The position numbers and the translations under genes are program-made. Under the pieces are notes generated by a model that saw nothing but the letters and a program-made list of their open reading frames with translations, ran no database searches and was not told where the DNA came from. DNA of 24,745 nt from positions 1 to 24,745 of the forward strand of contig PNNE01000409.1 of NCBI GenBank assembly GCA_013824055.1, in the 5' to 3' direction. This DNA is from Rhodobacter sp. (GTDB taxonomy: Bacteria > Pseudomonadota > Alphaproteobacteria > Rhodobacterales > Rhodobacteraceae). This document shows, in pieces, positions 8,904 through 16,749 of the stretch. Position 1 is the first letter of the stretch. Each line of letters begins with the position of its first letter.

Positions 8904-9797
8904 ATGAAAGCGAAACTTGGAATTGCCCCGATCGCCTGGTGGAACGACGATCTGGCGGAACTCAGCGACGACGCAAGCCTGGAGGAATGTCTGCGTCAGG
9001 CCTCCGTCGCGGGCTTCACCGGCATGGAGACCGGCCGCCGCTTTCCGATGGACATGGCCGAGCTGGGGCCGATCCTGTCGAAATACGGCATCTCGGTCTG
9101 CGGCGGCTGGTTCTCCGGCCTCCTGCTGGACGGCGACATCGAGGTCGAGAAGGACCGCATCGCGCAGCAGCACGCCTTCTTCAAGGCCGCAGGCGCGCCT
9201 TGCATCGTCTATGGCGAGACCGCGCGTTCGGTTCAGGGCATCAAGTCCGCTCCGCTGGCGACCAAGCCGAAACTGACCGAGGCCGAAGTGGCCGTCTATG
9301 GCCGCAAGATCAGCGACTTTGCCGACTGGTGCGCCGCGAACGGCATGCCGCTCAGCTACCACCACCACATGGCCGCCGCGATCGAGACCGAGGCCGAGCT
9401 TGACCGCTTGATGAAGCATTCGACCGTGCCCTTGCTGTTCGACGCGGGCCACATGGCCTTTGCCGGGGGCGACAACCTTCGGGTCATCGAAAACCATTGG
9501 CAGCGCATCACCCATGTCCACACCAAGGACGTGCGGATGGACGTGATCGACGCCCTGGACCGCAGCAGGGAAAGCTTCCTCGACGCGGTGGTGAAAGGGG
9601 CTTTCACCGTGCCTGGCGACGGGTCGCTGGACTTCGAGGCCATCGTCAAGGCGCTGGCCGTCAAGGGCTACGAGGGCTGGTTCGTGGTCGAGGCGGAACA
9701 GGACCCCAAGGTCTCGCCGCCGCTGGACATGGCGAAGACGGGCCATAGAGAGCTTCTGCGCGTGATGGCCGCTGCCGGCTACGAGGTCGTGCAATGA
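8904..9797 (+). CDS. iolE: Inosose dehydratase
   Basis: A 297-residue TIM-barrel metal enzyme of the IolE type. It opens KLGIAPIAWWNDDL and carries GFTGMETGRRFP, the SYHHHM cluster (H153-155), D180/H183 in FDAGHMAF, HVHTKDVR around 204-211, and the diagnostic WFVVEAEQDP (E263, E265) near the C-terminus. It dehydrates scyllo-inosose (2-keto-myo-inositol) to the diketone substrate of IolD. Purines (GAGAGGGG) lie about 10 bases before the chosen ATG; a GTG two codons earlier is possible. It follows iolD and overlaps the next start by 4 bp (ATGA), so the three plus-strand genes form one translationally coupled operon. Confidence 0.93.
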   Translation: MKAKLGIAPIAWWNDDLAELSDDASLEECLRQASVAGFTGMETGRRFPMDMAELGPILSKYGISVCGGWFSGLLLDGDIEVEKDRIAQQHAFFKAAGAPCIVYGETARSVQGIKSAPLATKPKLTEAEVAVYGRKISDFADWCAANGMPLSYHHHMAAAIETEAELDRLMKHSTVPLLFDAGHMAFAGGDNLRVIENHWQRITHVHTKDVRMDVIDALDRSRESFLDAVVKGAFTVPGDGSLDFEAIVKALAVKGYEGWFVVEAEQDPKVSPPLDMAKTGHRELLRVMAAAGYEVVQ

Positions 9798-10606
9798 ACC
9801 GGATGGACGGCAAGGTCTGCGTCGTCACGGGTGCCACGCAGGGCCTGGGTGCGGCTATCGCCCGCAGGCTGGCCGCTGCGGGGGCGAAGGCCGTCGTCCT
9901 CACCGGGCGCAACGCCGACCGTGGCTCTGCGGTGGCCCGCGACATCGTCAACGCGCATGGTGTTCCGGCGCTGTTCCTGCAGGCCGACTTTGCCAAGGTC
10001 GAAGACTGCCGAAGGGTCATCGCCGAGACCGACCGCCACTTCGCCCGCCTGGATGTGCTGGTCAACGCCGGGGCCTCGACTGCGCGCGGGACCATCCTGG
10101 ACACCTCGCCCGACACCTTCGACGCGCTTTTCGCGACCAATGTCCGCGGCCCCTACTTCCTGATGCAGGAAGCGATCAAGCTGATGATCGCCAGGGGTAT
10201 TCAGGGCGCGATCTGCAACATCGGCTCCATCTCGGCCCTGGCGGGGCAACCCTTCATCAACGCCTATTGCGCCAGCAAGGGCGCGCTGACGACCTTGACC
10301 GCCAACACCGCCTTCTCGGTCATGGCCAACCGCATCCGGGTGAACCAGCTGAACGTCGGCTGGATGGCCTCGGACCACGAACGCAAGATCCAGACGGCCG
10401 GAGGCGATCCCGACTGGGAGGCGAAAGCCGCCGCCGCCCTGCCGTTCGGCCGCCTCGTCGATCCGGCCGAGGCAGCGCGGGCGGTGAACTTCCTGGTGTC
10501 GGACGACGCCGGCCTGATGACCGGGGCGATCGTGAACTTCGACCAGTCGGTCTGGGGAGCCGTGGCCGAGGGGATGCCGGTGCCGAACGGCCCTATGGTC
10601 CTGTAA
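9794..10606 (+). CDS. Short-chain dehydrogenase/reductase (SDR)
   Basis: A 270-residue classical SDR. The coenzyme motif TGATQGLG is at 12-19, NAG at 91-93, the catalytic Ser lies in IGSISA (S145/S147), and Y158 and K162 form YCASK. A Rossmann fold binding NAD(H) or NADP(H) is certain; the substrate is not. As the third gene of the iolD-iolE unit it probably oxidises or reduces a keto-inositol or a sugar-acid intermediate. If both Gfo/Idh genes here are truly dead, it is a candidate replacement dehydrogenase. An alternative ATG lies three codons in. Its last 14 bp overlap the 3' end of the convergent regulator gene. Confidence 0.9.
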   Translation: MNRMDGKVCVVTGATQGLGAAIARRLAAAGAKAVVLTGRNADRGSAVARDIVNAHGVPALFLQADFAKVEDCRRVIAETDRHFARLDVLVNAGASTARGTILDTSPDTFDALFATNVRGPYFLMQEAIKLMIARGIQGAICNIGSISALAGQPFINAYCASKGALTTLTANTAFSVMANRIRVNQLNVGWMASDHERKIQTAGGDPDWEAKAAAALPFGRLVDPAEAARAVNFLVSDDAGLMTGAIVNFDQSVWGAVAEGMPVPNGPMVL

Positions 10607-11459
10607 CCACCGGAATCCGCGGCTCGGCGCTGTCCTTCTGCAGCCGGGCCGCCACGGCGACACAGATGGCCTGCGCCAGACACATCGGCGCGGCCAGGCT
10701 GCGCGAGAAGGTGTATTCATGCTCGGGGACCGCGAAGAGAACCTTCGCCAGCTTGGCGTAGGGCGACAGCGTGCTGTCGGTGATCGCCAGGATCGGCACC
10801 CCCCGCGCGGCCGTCTCTTCGGCGACATTGACCACCTCGGTCGCGTAGAAGCGGAAGGACACCACGAACAGGACGTCCGTCGTCCGCGCCACCTTTGCCA
10901 TATGCGTTGCAAGCCCACCGCTTGCATCCAGAAGCACCGTCCGCTTGCCGAGCATCGTCAGCACATAGCGCAAGAGCTCGACGACCGGGGCAGACCGCAG
11001 CTGGCCGACCAGATAGATCGTATCCGCCGCCTCGATCATGTCCGCGGCACTTGCAAGCGCGCCGGGATCGATGTTCGACAAAAGCTCCTGCAAGGATGCC
11101 ACGTCCCGCGTGACAAGGTCCGCAAGAAGCCCCATCTCGCCTTCGCGCGCGCCGCCAAGCTCGGTCTCAAGCGCGCGCACGCGGGCATCGAACCCAGGGG
11201 CCGCAGTGGTCAGGCGACGCTGGAAGATGACCTGCAGGTCCTTGAAGCCCTTGTAGCCCAGGGACTGCGCATAGCGCACGAAGCTGGACGCATGGATGCC
11301 GCACTTCGCGCCGATGGCATTGACCGACAGCACCGCCACGTCGTTCGGATTCTGCGTCAGGTAAAGCGCGATCTTCTGGTAAGACTTGGACATGTCGTCA
11401 TACCGATCGTGGATCAGCCGGATCAACTCCTCGTAGGTCTCCGGCGGTCGAAAGGACAT
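10593..11459 (-). CDS. MurR/RpiR-family transcriptional regulator (probable iol regulator)
   Basis: A 288-residue protein. The N-terminal helix-turn-helix (about 1-78; KSYQKIALYLTQNP, then VNAIGAKCGIHASSFVRYAQSLGYKGFKDLQ) is typical of RpiR. A SIS sugar-phosphate-binding domain covers about 130-270 (TIYLVGQLRSAPVVELL, LFVVSFRFYATEV, GVPILAITDS). RpiR-type regulators control inositol genes in rhizobia (IolR). The ATG at 11459 has GGAG 6 bases upstream, so it is preferred over a GTG four codons earlier. Its promoter carries the same palindrome as iolD and the binding-protein gene, suggesting autoregulation. The ligand is probably a phosphorylated pathway intermediate, by family analogy. Confidence 0.88.
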   Translation of the reverse strand: MSFRPPETYEELIRLIHDRYDDMSKSYQKIALYLTQNPNDVAVLSVNAIGAKCGIHASSFVRYAQSLGYKGFKDLQVIFQRRLTTAAPGFDARVRALETELGGAREGEMGLLADLVTRDVASLQELLSNIDPGALASAADMIEAADTIYLVGQLRSAPVVELLRYVLTMLGKRTVLLDASGGLATHMAKVARTTDVLFVVSFRFYATEVVNVAEETAARGVPILAITDSTLSPYAKLAKVLFAVPEHEYTFSRSLAAPMCLAQAICVAVAARLQKDSAEPRIPVVTGP

Positions 11460-11485
11460 GGACAGCTCCACTTCATTCTGTGCGC

Positions 11486-11514
11486 ATGGAGCACTGTGCA
11501 GGGAACTTTGTCAA
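11486..11514 (-). promoter_or_regulatory. Putative promoter of the RpiR regulator gene
   Basis: TTGACA (11514-11509), 17 bp, then CTCCAT (11491-11486), a poor -10. The -35-like TTGACAA is the third instance of the heptamer found 11 bp after each palindrome. Confidence 0.4.
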
Positions 11515-11525
11515 TTGTCCCGCAA

Positions 11526-11541
11526 TGCACTGAATGGTGCA
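11526..11541 (-). promoter_or_regulatory. Candidate operator copy 3 (regulator gene)
   Basis: Minus-strand TGCACCATTCAGTGCA, with inverted arms TGCAC/GTGCA around CATTCA. It ends 11 bp before TTGACA of the regulator gene. It shares TGCA..ATTCA.TGC with copy 2. Confidence 0.6.
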
Positions 11542-11750
11542 AGGCAGAGCCGCGACGCGCCCCCTGTTCGGCGCGCGGAAGAGCTTGCAACAGACCCAGG
11601 CAGCGGCACGATGCCGGAATCCATTGCGACGCTTGCAGGTGGACGCCGGGCCGAAGCATCACGAAGTGATCCGCCCTGGCAAGAGGCAGAACTGGTCGGG
11701 ACTGATCCCGCCCTATCTGCAACGCACTGATTTTCCGGGATTTCCTTAAC
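11542..11750. other. Intergenic stretch between the regulator region and tRNA-Pro
   Basis: No coding signal was recognised. Two small inverted repeats are present: CGCGCC (11556-11561) with GGCGCG (11570-11575), and ATCAC (11658-11662) with GTGAT (11666-11670) around GAA. Neither is followed by a clear T-run on either strand. A terminator for the leftward tRNA must be somewhere here, but I cannot place it. Confidence 0.4.
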
Positions 11751-11827
11751 TGGTCGGAGCGAGAGGATTCGAACCTCCGACCCCCTGCTCCCGAAGCAGG
11801 TGCGCTACCAGACTGCGCTACGCTCCG
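11751..11827 (-). tRNA. tRNA-Pro (anticodon CGG)
   Basis: A 77-nt cloverleaf including an encoded CCA. The acceptor stem is CGGAGCG/CGCTCCG with discriminator A. The D arm is GCGC/GCGC with a GG-containing loop. The anticodon stem CCTGC/GCAGG encloses TTCGGGA, giving anticodon CGG. The variable loop has 5 bases. The T arm GGAGG/CCTCT encloses TTCGAAT. It reads CCG proline codons, which are common in this GC-rich genome. Confidence 0.97.
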
Positions 11828-11882
11828 ACCGTGGGCGGGGGTTACCCCGTCCCGCCGCCTTTGGCAAGGCCCCGCGCTGCGA

Positions 11883-12848
11883 TCAGCTCTGATCGCCGGG
11901 CCTTTCGAACCGTTTCAGCCAACTCGAGATTCGCGGCTGGGTGCCGGTGTCCATGCGCGACCGGCTTTCCAGCACCGGGCGGTTCTGGCTGACCGAAGGC
12001 GTCCCCTCACGCAGCACGATGTAGATCCCCGAAGCGATGATCACCGCCGAGCCGACAGCCGTGTAGAAATCCACGCTTTCTTCGAAGAAGAGCCAGCCGT
12101 AAAGCGCAGCCCACAGGATCTGGGAGTATTGCATGGGTGCCACGATCACCGCCGGGGCCGTGCGGTAGGCGGCGATGATTCCCAGCGCCCCCAGCATGCC
12201 AAGGAAGGCCATCACCGCCGTCAGACCCAGATCCACGACCGACATCGGCACATAGACGAAGGGCATGATCGCGCCCATCGCGAAAAAGGTCAGCACCATC
12301 GGATACAGCATCAGCACGACCGACCGTTCCCGCTGGCCGATCTTGCGCACGATCACGCTGGTCAGCGCCCCGGTCACCGCCGCGCCAAGCGCTGCGAGAT
12401 GGCCGATGGAAAAGCCGTCACCCCCCCCGGGCCGCAACACGATCAGCACGCCAAGCAGCCCTGCAATCACCGCGATCCCACGCCGCATCCCGACCTTCTC
12501 ACCCAGCATCGGGATCGCCATCAGCGTTATCAGCAAGGGCATGGCAAAGAAGATCGCATAACAGGTGGCCATCGGCAGCTGCGAGAAGGCGAAGAAGCCC
12601 ATGACCCCTGTCGCAACAGCAGCCACCGACCGCAGCGCCGACCACCACGGGTGCGCCGGAATCAGCGTGCCATCCCGCCGGTCACCCATCAACATCATGG
12701 TGACAAACGGAAAACCCATCAGACCAGAGAAGAACATGATCTGGAACGAGGTGAAGGTCTCTCCCAGAAGCTTGACCACGACATCATGGGTCGCATAGGC
12801 CCCGAAAGCCGCAAGCGACAGGAGCGCACCCCTCAGATTGTCAACCAT
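11883..12848 (-). CDS. EamA/DMT-superfamily transporter (paralogue 1)
   Basis: About 321 residues with ten hydrophobic segments in two EamA repeats. Repeat 1 starts LRGALLSLAAFGAYATHDVVVKLLG and includes the TCYAIFFAMPLLITLMA helix followed by LGEKVG. Repeat 2 includes AYRTAPAVIVAPMQYSQILWA. A hydrophilic tail of about 35 residues closes the protein. It is an inner-membrane exporter or importer of unknown metabolites; EamA proteins often handle amino acids or related small molecules. MVDN at 12848 is chosen as start because GGAAGA lies 7-8 bases upstream; a 23-residue upstream extension is basic and non-homologous. It closely resembles the gene at 14699-15565. Confidence 0.87.
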   Translation of the reverse strand: MVDNLRGALLSLAAFGAYATHDVVVKLLGETFTSFQIMFFSGLMGFPFVTMMLMGDRRDGTLIPAHPWWSALRSVAAVATGVMGFFAFSQLPMATCYAIFFAMPLLITLMAIPMLGEKVGMRRGIAVIAGLLGVLIVLRPGGGDGFSIGHLAALGAAVTGALTSVIVRKIGQRERSVVLMLYPMVLTFFAMGAIMPFVYVPMSVVDLGLTAVMAFLGMLGALGIIAAYRTAPAVIVAPMQYSQILWAALYGWLFFEESVDFYTAVGSAVIIASGIYIVLREGTPSVSQNRPVLESRSRMDTGTQPRISSWLKRFERPGDQS

Positions 12849-12871
12849 ACCGGATCTTCCGCTGTTGAGGC

Positions 12872-12887
12872 GCAGGCCCAAGCCTGC
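12872..12887. repeat. Short perfect hairpin in the divergent intergenic region
   Basis: GCAGGC and GCCTGC flank a CCAA loop. It lies in the untranslated region between the divergent EamA and Na/phosphate cotransporter genes. Confidence 0.5.
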
Positions 12888-12933
12888 CTGCGCGCGCCGA
12901 CGGACTTGTCGCATCATCCCGGTTCAGGCTCAA

Positions 12934-12964
12934 GCCCGCAAGACCGGAGGGCAGGCTTGCGGGC
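12934..12964. repeat. 9-bp inverted repeat upstream of the Na/phosphate cotransporter gene
   Basis: GCCCGCAAG (12934-12942) pairs perfectly with CTTGCGGGC (12956-12964) across 13 bases, ending 27 bp before the cotransporter ATG. It could be an mRNA leader hairpin or an operator. No Pho-box (CTGTCAT repeats) is visible. Confidence 0.5.
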
Positions 12965-12991
12965 AGGCGCGGCTTCGACCAGTCTGACGGC

Positions 12992-14554
12992 ATGACTGGG
13001 GGAATTCTGGGTTTTCTGGGCGGGATCGGGCTCTTCCTCTTCGGGATGGAGACGATGACGGTCGCGCTGCGTGATCTGGCCGGCGAAGGGCTGCGGCGCT
13101 GGCTTCTGCGCATGACCCGAACCCCACTGCGCGGCGTGGTGTCAGGGGTGGCAATCACCGGGCTTGTGCAGTCGTCTTCGGCGGTTACCGTCATGGCCAT
13201 CGGCTTTGTCGGGGCGGGGCTTCTCAGCTTTCCGCAGTCCCTGGGTGCCCTTTACGGCGCCAACATCGGAACGACGGTGACTGGCTGGATCGTCGCCATG
13301 GCCGGCGTGAAGCTCCAGCTTGGAACCGTGGCGCTTCCGGTCCTGTTTGTCGCGGCGCTGTGCGGCGTGCTGGGCGGAGGGCGGCTGGCGCGCTGGGGCA
13401 GGATGCTGGCCGGGCTGTCGCTTCTGTTCATCGGCCTTGACGTCATGCAGGCCTCGATGGCGGGGATGGAGGGATTGATCACCCCGGACCGCCTGCCAGG
13501 CGAAGGCTGGGGTGGGCGTGTCTTGCTGGTCCTGATTGGCCTTGTGCTGGTCGCGATCATGCAAAGCTCATCCGCCGGGGTGGCCCTCACTCTGGTGCTT
13601 CTGGGGTCTGGGGCGCTCAGCTTTGGCCAGGCTGCGGCACTGGTGATCGGGATGAACATCGGCACCACGCTGACCGGTCTGCTGGCCGGCCTTGGCGGCG
13701 GGGTCGAAATGCGGCGGGCGGCGGTGGCCAATCTGCTGTTCAACATCGGCACGGCGATCATCGCCTTTCCCTTCCTCGATCTGGTGACATACATCCTGCG
13801 CGACATCGGTCTTGGCGGTGACGACCAGACTGCGCTGGTCCTGTTCCACACATCCTTCAATCTGCTGGGCATGCTGGTCTTCTTGCCCCTGACCGGGCCT
13901 TTCGCGCGGCTGGTGATGCGCCTGGTGCCGGACCGGCCGGTGACACTTGCTGCAGCACTGGATCCAGCCCTCTTGTCTGACACCGGCACCGCGCTGGATG
14001 CCGCGGCCCGGACCACCGGCGCGATGGCCGAGGCTGTCGGTATCGCCCTTGGCGCAGCACTGGCCCCGCCGGAGCGGCGCGACCTGCGCCCGCTGGCGGC
14101 CTTGAGCGGGCAGATTGCCCCGGCAAGGCTGAAGCTGGAACGCTGGCTGTCGCAGTTGAGCATCCCCAACGACCGCCCGGCAGAATTGCAGCGGATGGCG
14201 GCGCTCATGCATCTGACCGACCATCTGACCCGGCTTGCGGCGCGTGCGCTCGAGGCTGACCGGATCGCACATCTGGCCGACGATCGGCGGATGGCGCGGC
14301 CGGCGCGGGCGGTGGCGGCGGCCTTGCGACAGAGGCTCCGGCCCGGGCAGGCCCATCGGCTGCTTGAGCGGGTGCAAAGCTTTGCCCGTCGGCAACGGCG
14401 CGGGGCCCTGCTGCGAGAGCATGCCGGGATGATCGACTTGCCCGGAGTCTTTCGGGAGACGGATGCGTTGCGTTGGCTGGACCGGGTGACCGAGCACGCC
14501 GAGCGCATTGCGCATTATCGGGACATCGCCGAGGGGCGCGATCCCGAACCATAG
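12992..14554 (+). CDS. Na+/phosphate cotransporter family protein (NptA/YjbB-like)
   Basis: A 520-residue protein. The membrane half (about 1-310) has the two inverted Na/Pi repeats, each with a QSSSA motif (Q60 and Q191) and a matching GANIGTT/GMNIGTT motif (89-95 and 220-226); these hallmarks form the substrate pathway. The C-terminal about 200 residues are soluble, helical, and rich in Arg, Ala and Leu, as in the PhoU-like tail of bacterial members. It probably moves phosphate across the inner membrane with sodium; YjbB-type members export phosphate. It is the only plus-strand gene between two EamA genes. The ribosome site is weak. Confidence 0.9.
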   Translation: MTGGILGFLGGIGLFLFGMETMTVALRDLAGEGLRRWLLRMTRTPLRGVVSGVAITGLVQSSSAVTVMAIGFVGAGLLSFPQSLGALYGANIGTTVTGWIVAMAGVKLQLGTVALPVLFVAALCGVLGGGRLARWGRMLAGLSLLFIGLDVMQASMAGMEGLITPDRLPGEGWGGRVLLVLIGLVLVAIMQSSSAGVALTLVLLGSGALSFGQAAALVIGMNIGTTLTGLLAGLGGGVEMRRAAVANLLFNIGTAIIAFPFLDLVTYILRDIGLGGDDQTALVLFHTSFNLLGMLVFLPLTGPFARLVMRLVPDRPVTLAAALDPALLSDTGTALDAAARTTGAMAEAVGIALGAALAPPERRDLRPLAALSGQIAPARLKLERWLSQLSIPNDRPAELQRMAALMHLTDHLTRLAARALEADRIAHLADDRRMARPARAVAAALRQRLRPGQAHRLLERVQSFARRQRRGALLREHAGMIDLPGVFRETDALRWLDRVTEHAERIAHYRDIAEGRDPEP

Positions 14555-14698
14555 CTCAGAGGCTGGCGGCCAGCGCCAGAAGCGCAGCGCGAAGCGAAGG
14601 AGACATGCGAAAAGGTCCGGGGCCGGGCGCGAAACGAAGGCCACGGTGGCGGCACGAATCGCGCCTGTTCGCTGGGCGGATGCAGGGCCGGGCGGTGC

Positions 14699-15565
14699 TC
14701 AGGCCGGGGTCCTTTGCCGCTCTTGCCGCCAGATCACCAGGATGCCCGCCGCCGCGATGATCACCATGCCCAGGGCGGTGCTGGAGGTCATCGGCTCGGC
14801 AAAGAACAGCGCGCCGAAGACCGCGGCCCAGGCGATCTGCGAATACTGCGTCGGGGCCACGACGACCGGCGGCGCCGCGCGGTAGGCGGCGAACATCAGC
14901 AAGGTACCGGCCATGCCGAAGACCGAGATGCTGGCGACAGTGGCCAGATCGTGCAACGGCATCGGCTGATAGCGGGTCGGCAGCAGAAGCAGGGCCACGG
15001 CAGACTGGCCCAGCACCGGATAGAGCAGCATCGCCACCGAGGACTCTGCCCCGCCCGTCTTGCGCACGATCAGGTAGTGGACCGCCGCCATCAGCATCCC
15101 CAGAACCGCCGCCAGATGGCCGAACCCGAAGTCGATCCGTCCGGGGTTCAGCGCCACGATCACGCCGACAAGCCCCAGCACCACAGCGACGCCGCCCATC
15201 GCATCCACCCGGTCGCCCAGGATCGGCCAGGCCAGCAGCGTCAGCACCAGCGGCATGGTGAAGAAGATAGCATAGGCCTGCGCCAGCGGCATCGAGGTGA
15301 AGGCATAGGTGACAAGCAGCGCATTGCCGATCAGCGCGACCGTCCGGATCGCCATCAGCCAGGGGTGCACCGGGCGCAGCGGTCCCCGGTCCTTCAGCCA
15401 CAGCAGGCCGATCAGCGGCAGGGTGAAAAGGCTGGCGAAGGCCACGATCTGCACCGGGTGATAGGTCCCGCCCAGGAACTTGATCGTGCCATCGGCGACC
15501 GAGAACAGCCCGAAGCCGGCCAGCCCGAGCAGCACGCCCCGGACATTCGCAGTAAGGATGGACAT
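14699..15565 (-). CDS. EamA/DMT-superfamily transporter (paralogue 2)
   Basis: About 288 residues with ten hydrophobic segments in two EamA repeats. Features parallel to paralogue 1 are VRGVLLGLAGFGLFSVADG at the start, AQAYAIFFTMPLVLTLLA then LGDRV, and AYRAAPPVVVAPTQYSQIAWA in the second repeat. It lacks the long hydrophilic C-tail of paralogue 1. MSILTAN at 15565 is taken as the start; AGGAAC lies about 12 bases upstream. A 23-residue upstream extension is non-hydrophobic and unlike the family. Substrate unknown. It is convergent with the Na/phosphate cotransporter gene and separated from it by 144 bp without a clear terminator. Confidence 0.86.
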   Translation of the reverse strand: MSILTANVRGVLLGLAGFGLFSVADGTIKFLGGTYHPVQIVAFASLFTLPLIGLLWLKDRGPLRPVHPWLMAIRTVALIGNALLVTYAFTSMPLAQAYAIFFTMPLVLTLLAWPILGDRVDAMGGVAVVLGLVGVIVALNPGRIDFGFGHLAAVLGMLMAAVHYLIVRKTGGAESSVAMLLYPVLGQSAVALLLLPTRYQPMPLHDLATVASISVFGMAGTLLMFAAYRAAPPVVVAPTQYSQIAWAAVFGALFFAEPMTSSTALGMVIIAAAGILVIWRQERQRTPA

Positions 15566-15623
15566 GACGGGGTTCGGTTCCTGGCGACTCTGGTGCGACG
15601 CATAGCAAGTCCGGGCTTCGGCG

Positions 15624-16745
15624 TCACCGCACAAAAGGCTCAGCTCCGACCGAGCGGGTCACGCCGGGCCGCTCTTGCTGCCTTGGCGCCTGAAGGGCCG
15701 ATTGCAGGACCAGGGCGAAGCCAAGTCCGACCAGAACCGGCGTCAGCGGCGCGTTGAAAAGCCACAGGGGGATCGCGGCGATGGGCGTGAAGGCGGCAAG
15801 CAGCAGCAGGCCGCGCCGCGGCCTGGGCGCCTCGGTGATCGGCTCGGCCCGGTTGCAGGTCAACAGCAGCGCCGCCGCCGCGATCCCGTAGTCATAGGTC
15901 AGCCAGTAGGGCATTGCGACCAGCGTGGTCATGATCGCCAGCGCGGCGCGCAGGTCGGCGTCCTGGCAGCGCCACAATGCCCAGCCGGCGACGCCGACCA
16001 GCGGGACCGCGACCGCCGCATGGACGGCCAGAGCGAGCTGCGGGTCGACCTCCAGCACGCGCAGGGCGCCGAAGGTGGTCGGCATCATGCCCAGGAAGAT
16101 CCCGGTGAAATCGGTCATGACCCGCGACTGGTAGGGCAGGGTCTGGGTCAGATAGCCGTGCCAGCTGTCCCAGCCGAACAGCACGCCGGACAGGACGACC
16201 AGCCCCGCCGCCGTCAGCGTGGCCGAGGCAATCACCAGCCAGCGCCTTTCGATCAGCAGCAGCAGCGGCACCAGGACGCCAAGCTGCGGCTTGATCGTCA
16301 GGCAGCCGATCAGGACACCGGCCAGCACGGGCCGCTCCATGCGCAGCGCCAGCCCTCCCAGCAGCAGGGCCGCCGTGAGAAAGCCATTCTGCGCATGATA
16401 CAGGTTGTCGAAAACCGAGGGCAGCACGATCGCGGTCGCCACAGCCAGGTCCGTCCTGATCGGTCCGACGAAGGCCCGCAGTGCCACAAGGTAAGCCACC
16501 AGTGTCAGGCCCAGGAAAGCCGCCATCGCGGTGCCATAGCCCAGGAACCCAAGCGGCCAGATCGCCAGCAGATAATGCGGCGGATAGCTCCAGTTCCGCC
16601 AAAGGGTGTCGGGGCCGAAGTGATCGGTCAGGTGCCGGAAGTAGGTGGCGTGATCGGCAAAGAGATCCAGGGCCTGTCCGTTCAGCACCAGTCGCGCCGC
16701 CGTCCAGTAGTTCGCGAAATCCTTGTCGATCAGCCAGGCTTCCAT
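15624..16745 (-). CDS. GT87/DUF2029-family polyprenol-sugar glycosyltransferase-like membrane protein
   Basis: A 373-residue polytopic membrane protein. The N-terminal DFANYWTAARLVL with YPPHYLLAIWPLG is typical of GT87, the alpha-mannosyltransferase-like family that uses polyprenyl-phosphate sugars. Later motifs are NGFLTAALLLGGLAL and CLTIKPQLGVLVPLLLL, also family-typical, followed by about eight membrane helices. Most GT87 proteins have one more helix before the catalytic DF..YW segment. Here the ATG comes only about ten residues before it, and no earlier in-frame start is visible in the 18 codons checked upstream. It begins 4 bp after the leuB stop, so it is probably co-transcribed with leuB. 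Target glycan unknown. Confidence 0.75.
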   Translation of the reverse strand: MEAWLIDKDFANYWTAARLVLNGQALDLFADHATYFRHLTDHFGPDTLWRNWSYPPHYLLAIWPLGFLGYGTAMAAFLGLTLVAYLVALRAFVGPIRTDLAVATAIVLPSVFDNLYHAQNGFLTAALLLGGLALRMERPVLAGVLIGCLTIKPQLGVLVPLLLLIERRWLVIASATLTAAGLVVLSGVLFGWDSWHGYLTQTLPYQSRVMTDFTGIFLGMMPTTFGALRVLEVDPQLALAVHAAVAVPLVGVAGWALWRCQDADLRAALAIMTTLVAMPYWLTYDYGIAAAALLLTCNRAEPITEAPRPRRGLLLLAAFTPIAAIPLWLFNAPLTPVLVGLGFALVLQSALQAPRQQERPGVTRSVGAEPFVR

Positions 16746-16749
16746 GCAG

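Noticed and set aside
13252..14644. Long minus-strand frames (418 and 358 codons) opposite the Na/phosphate cotransporter gene
   Set aside because: Low-complexity Ser/Arg/Pro/Gln-rich translations with no domain; the plus-strand protein has clear duplicated QSSSA/NIGTT motifs.
14555..14698. Possible terminator or small gene between the convergent cotransporter and EamA genes
   Set aside because: A short CTGG/CCAG stem is present near 14563 but without a T-run on either strand; no start/stop pair with a good ribosome site was found.
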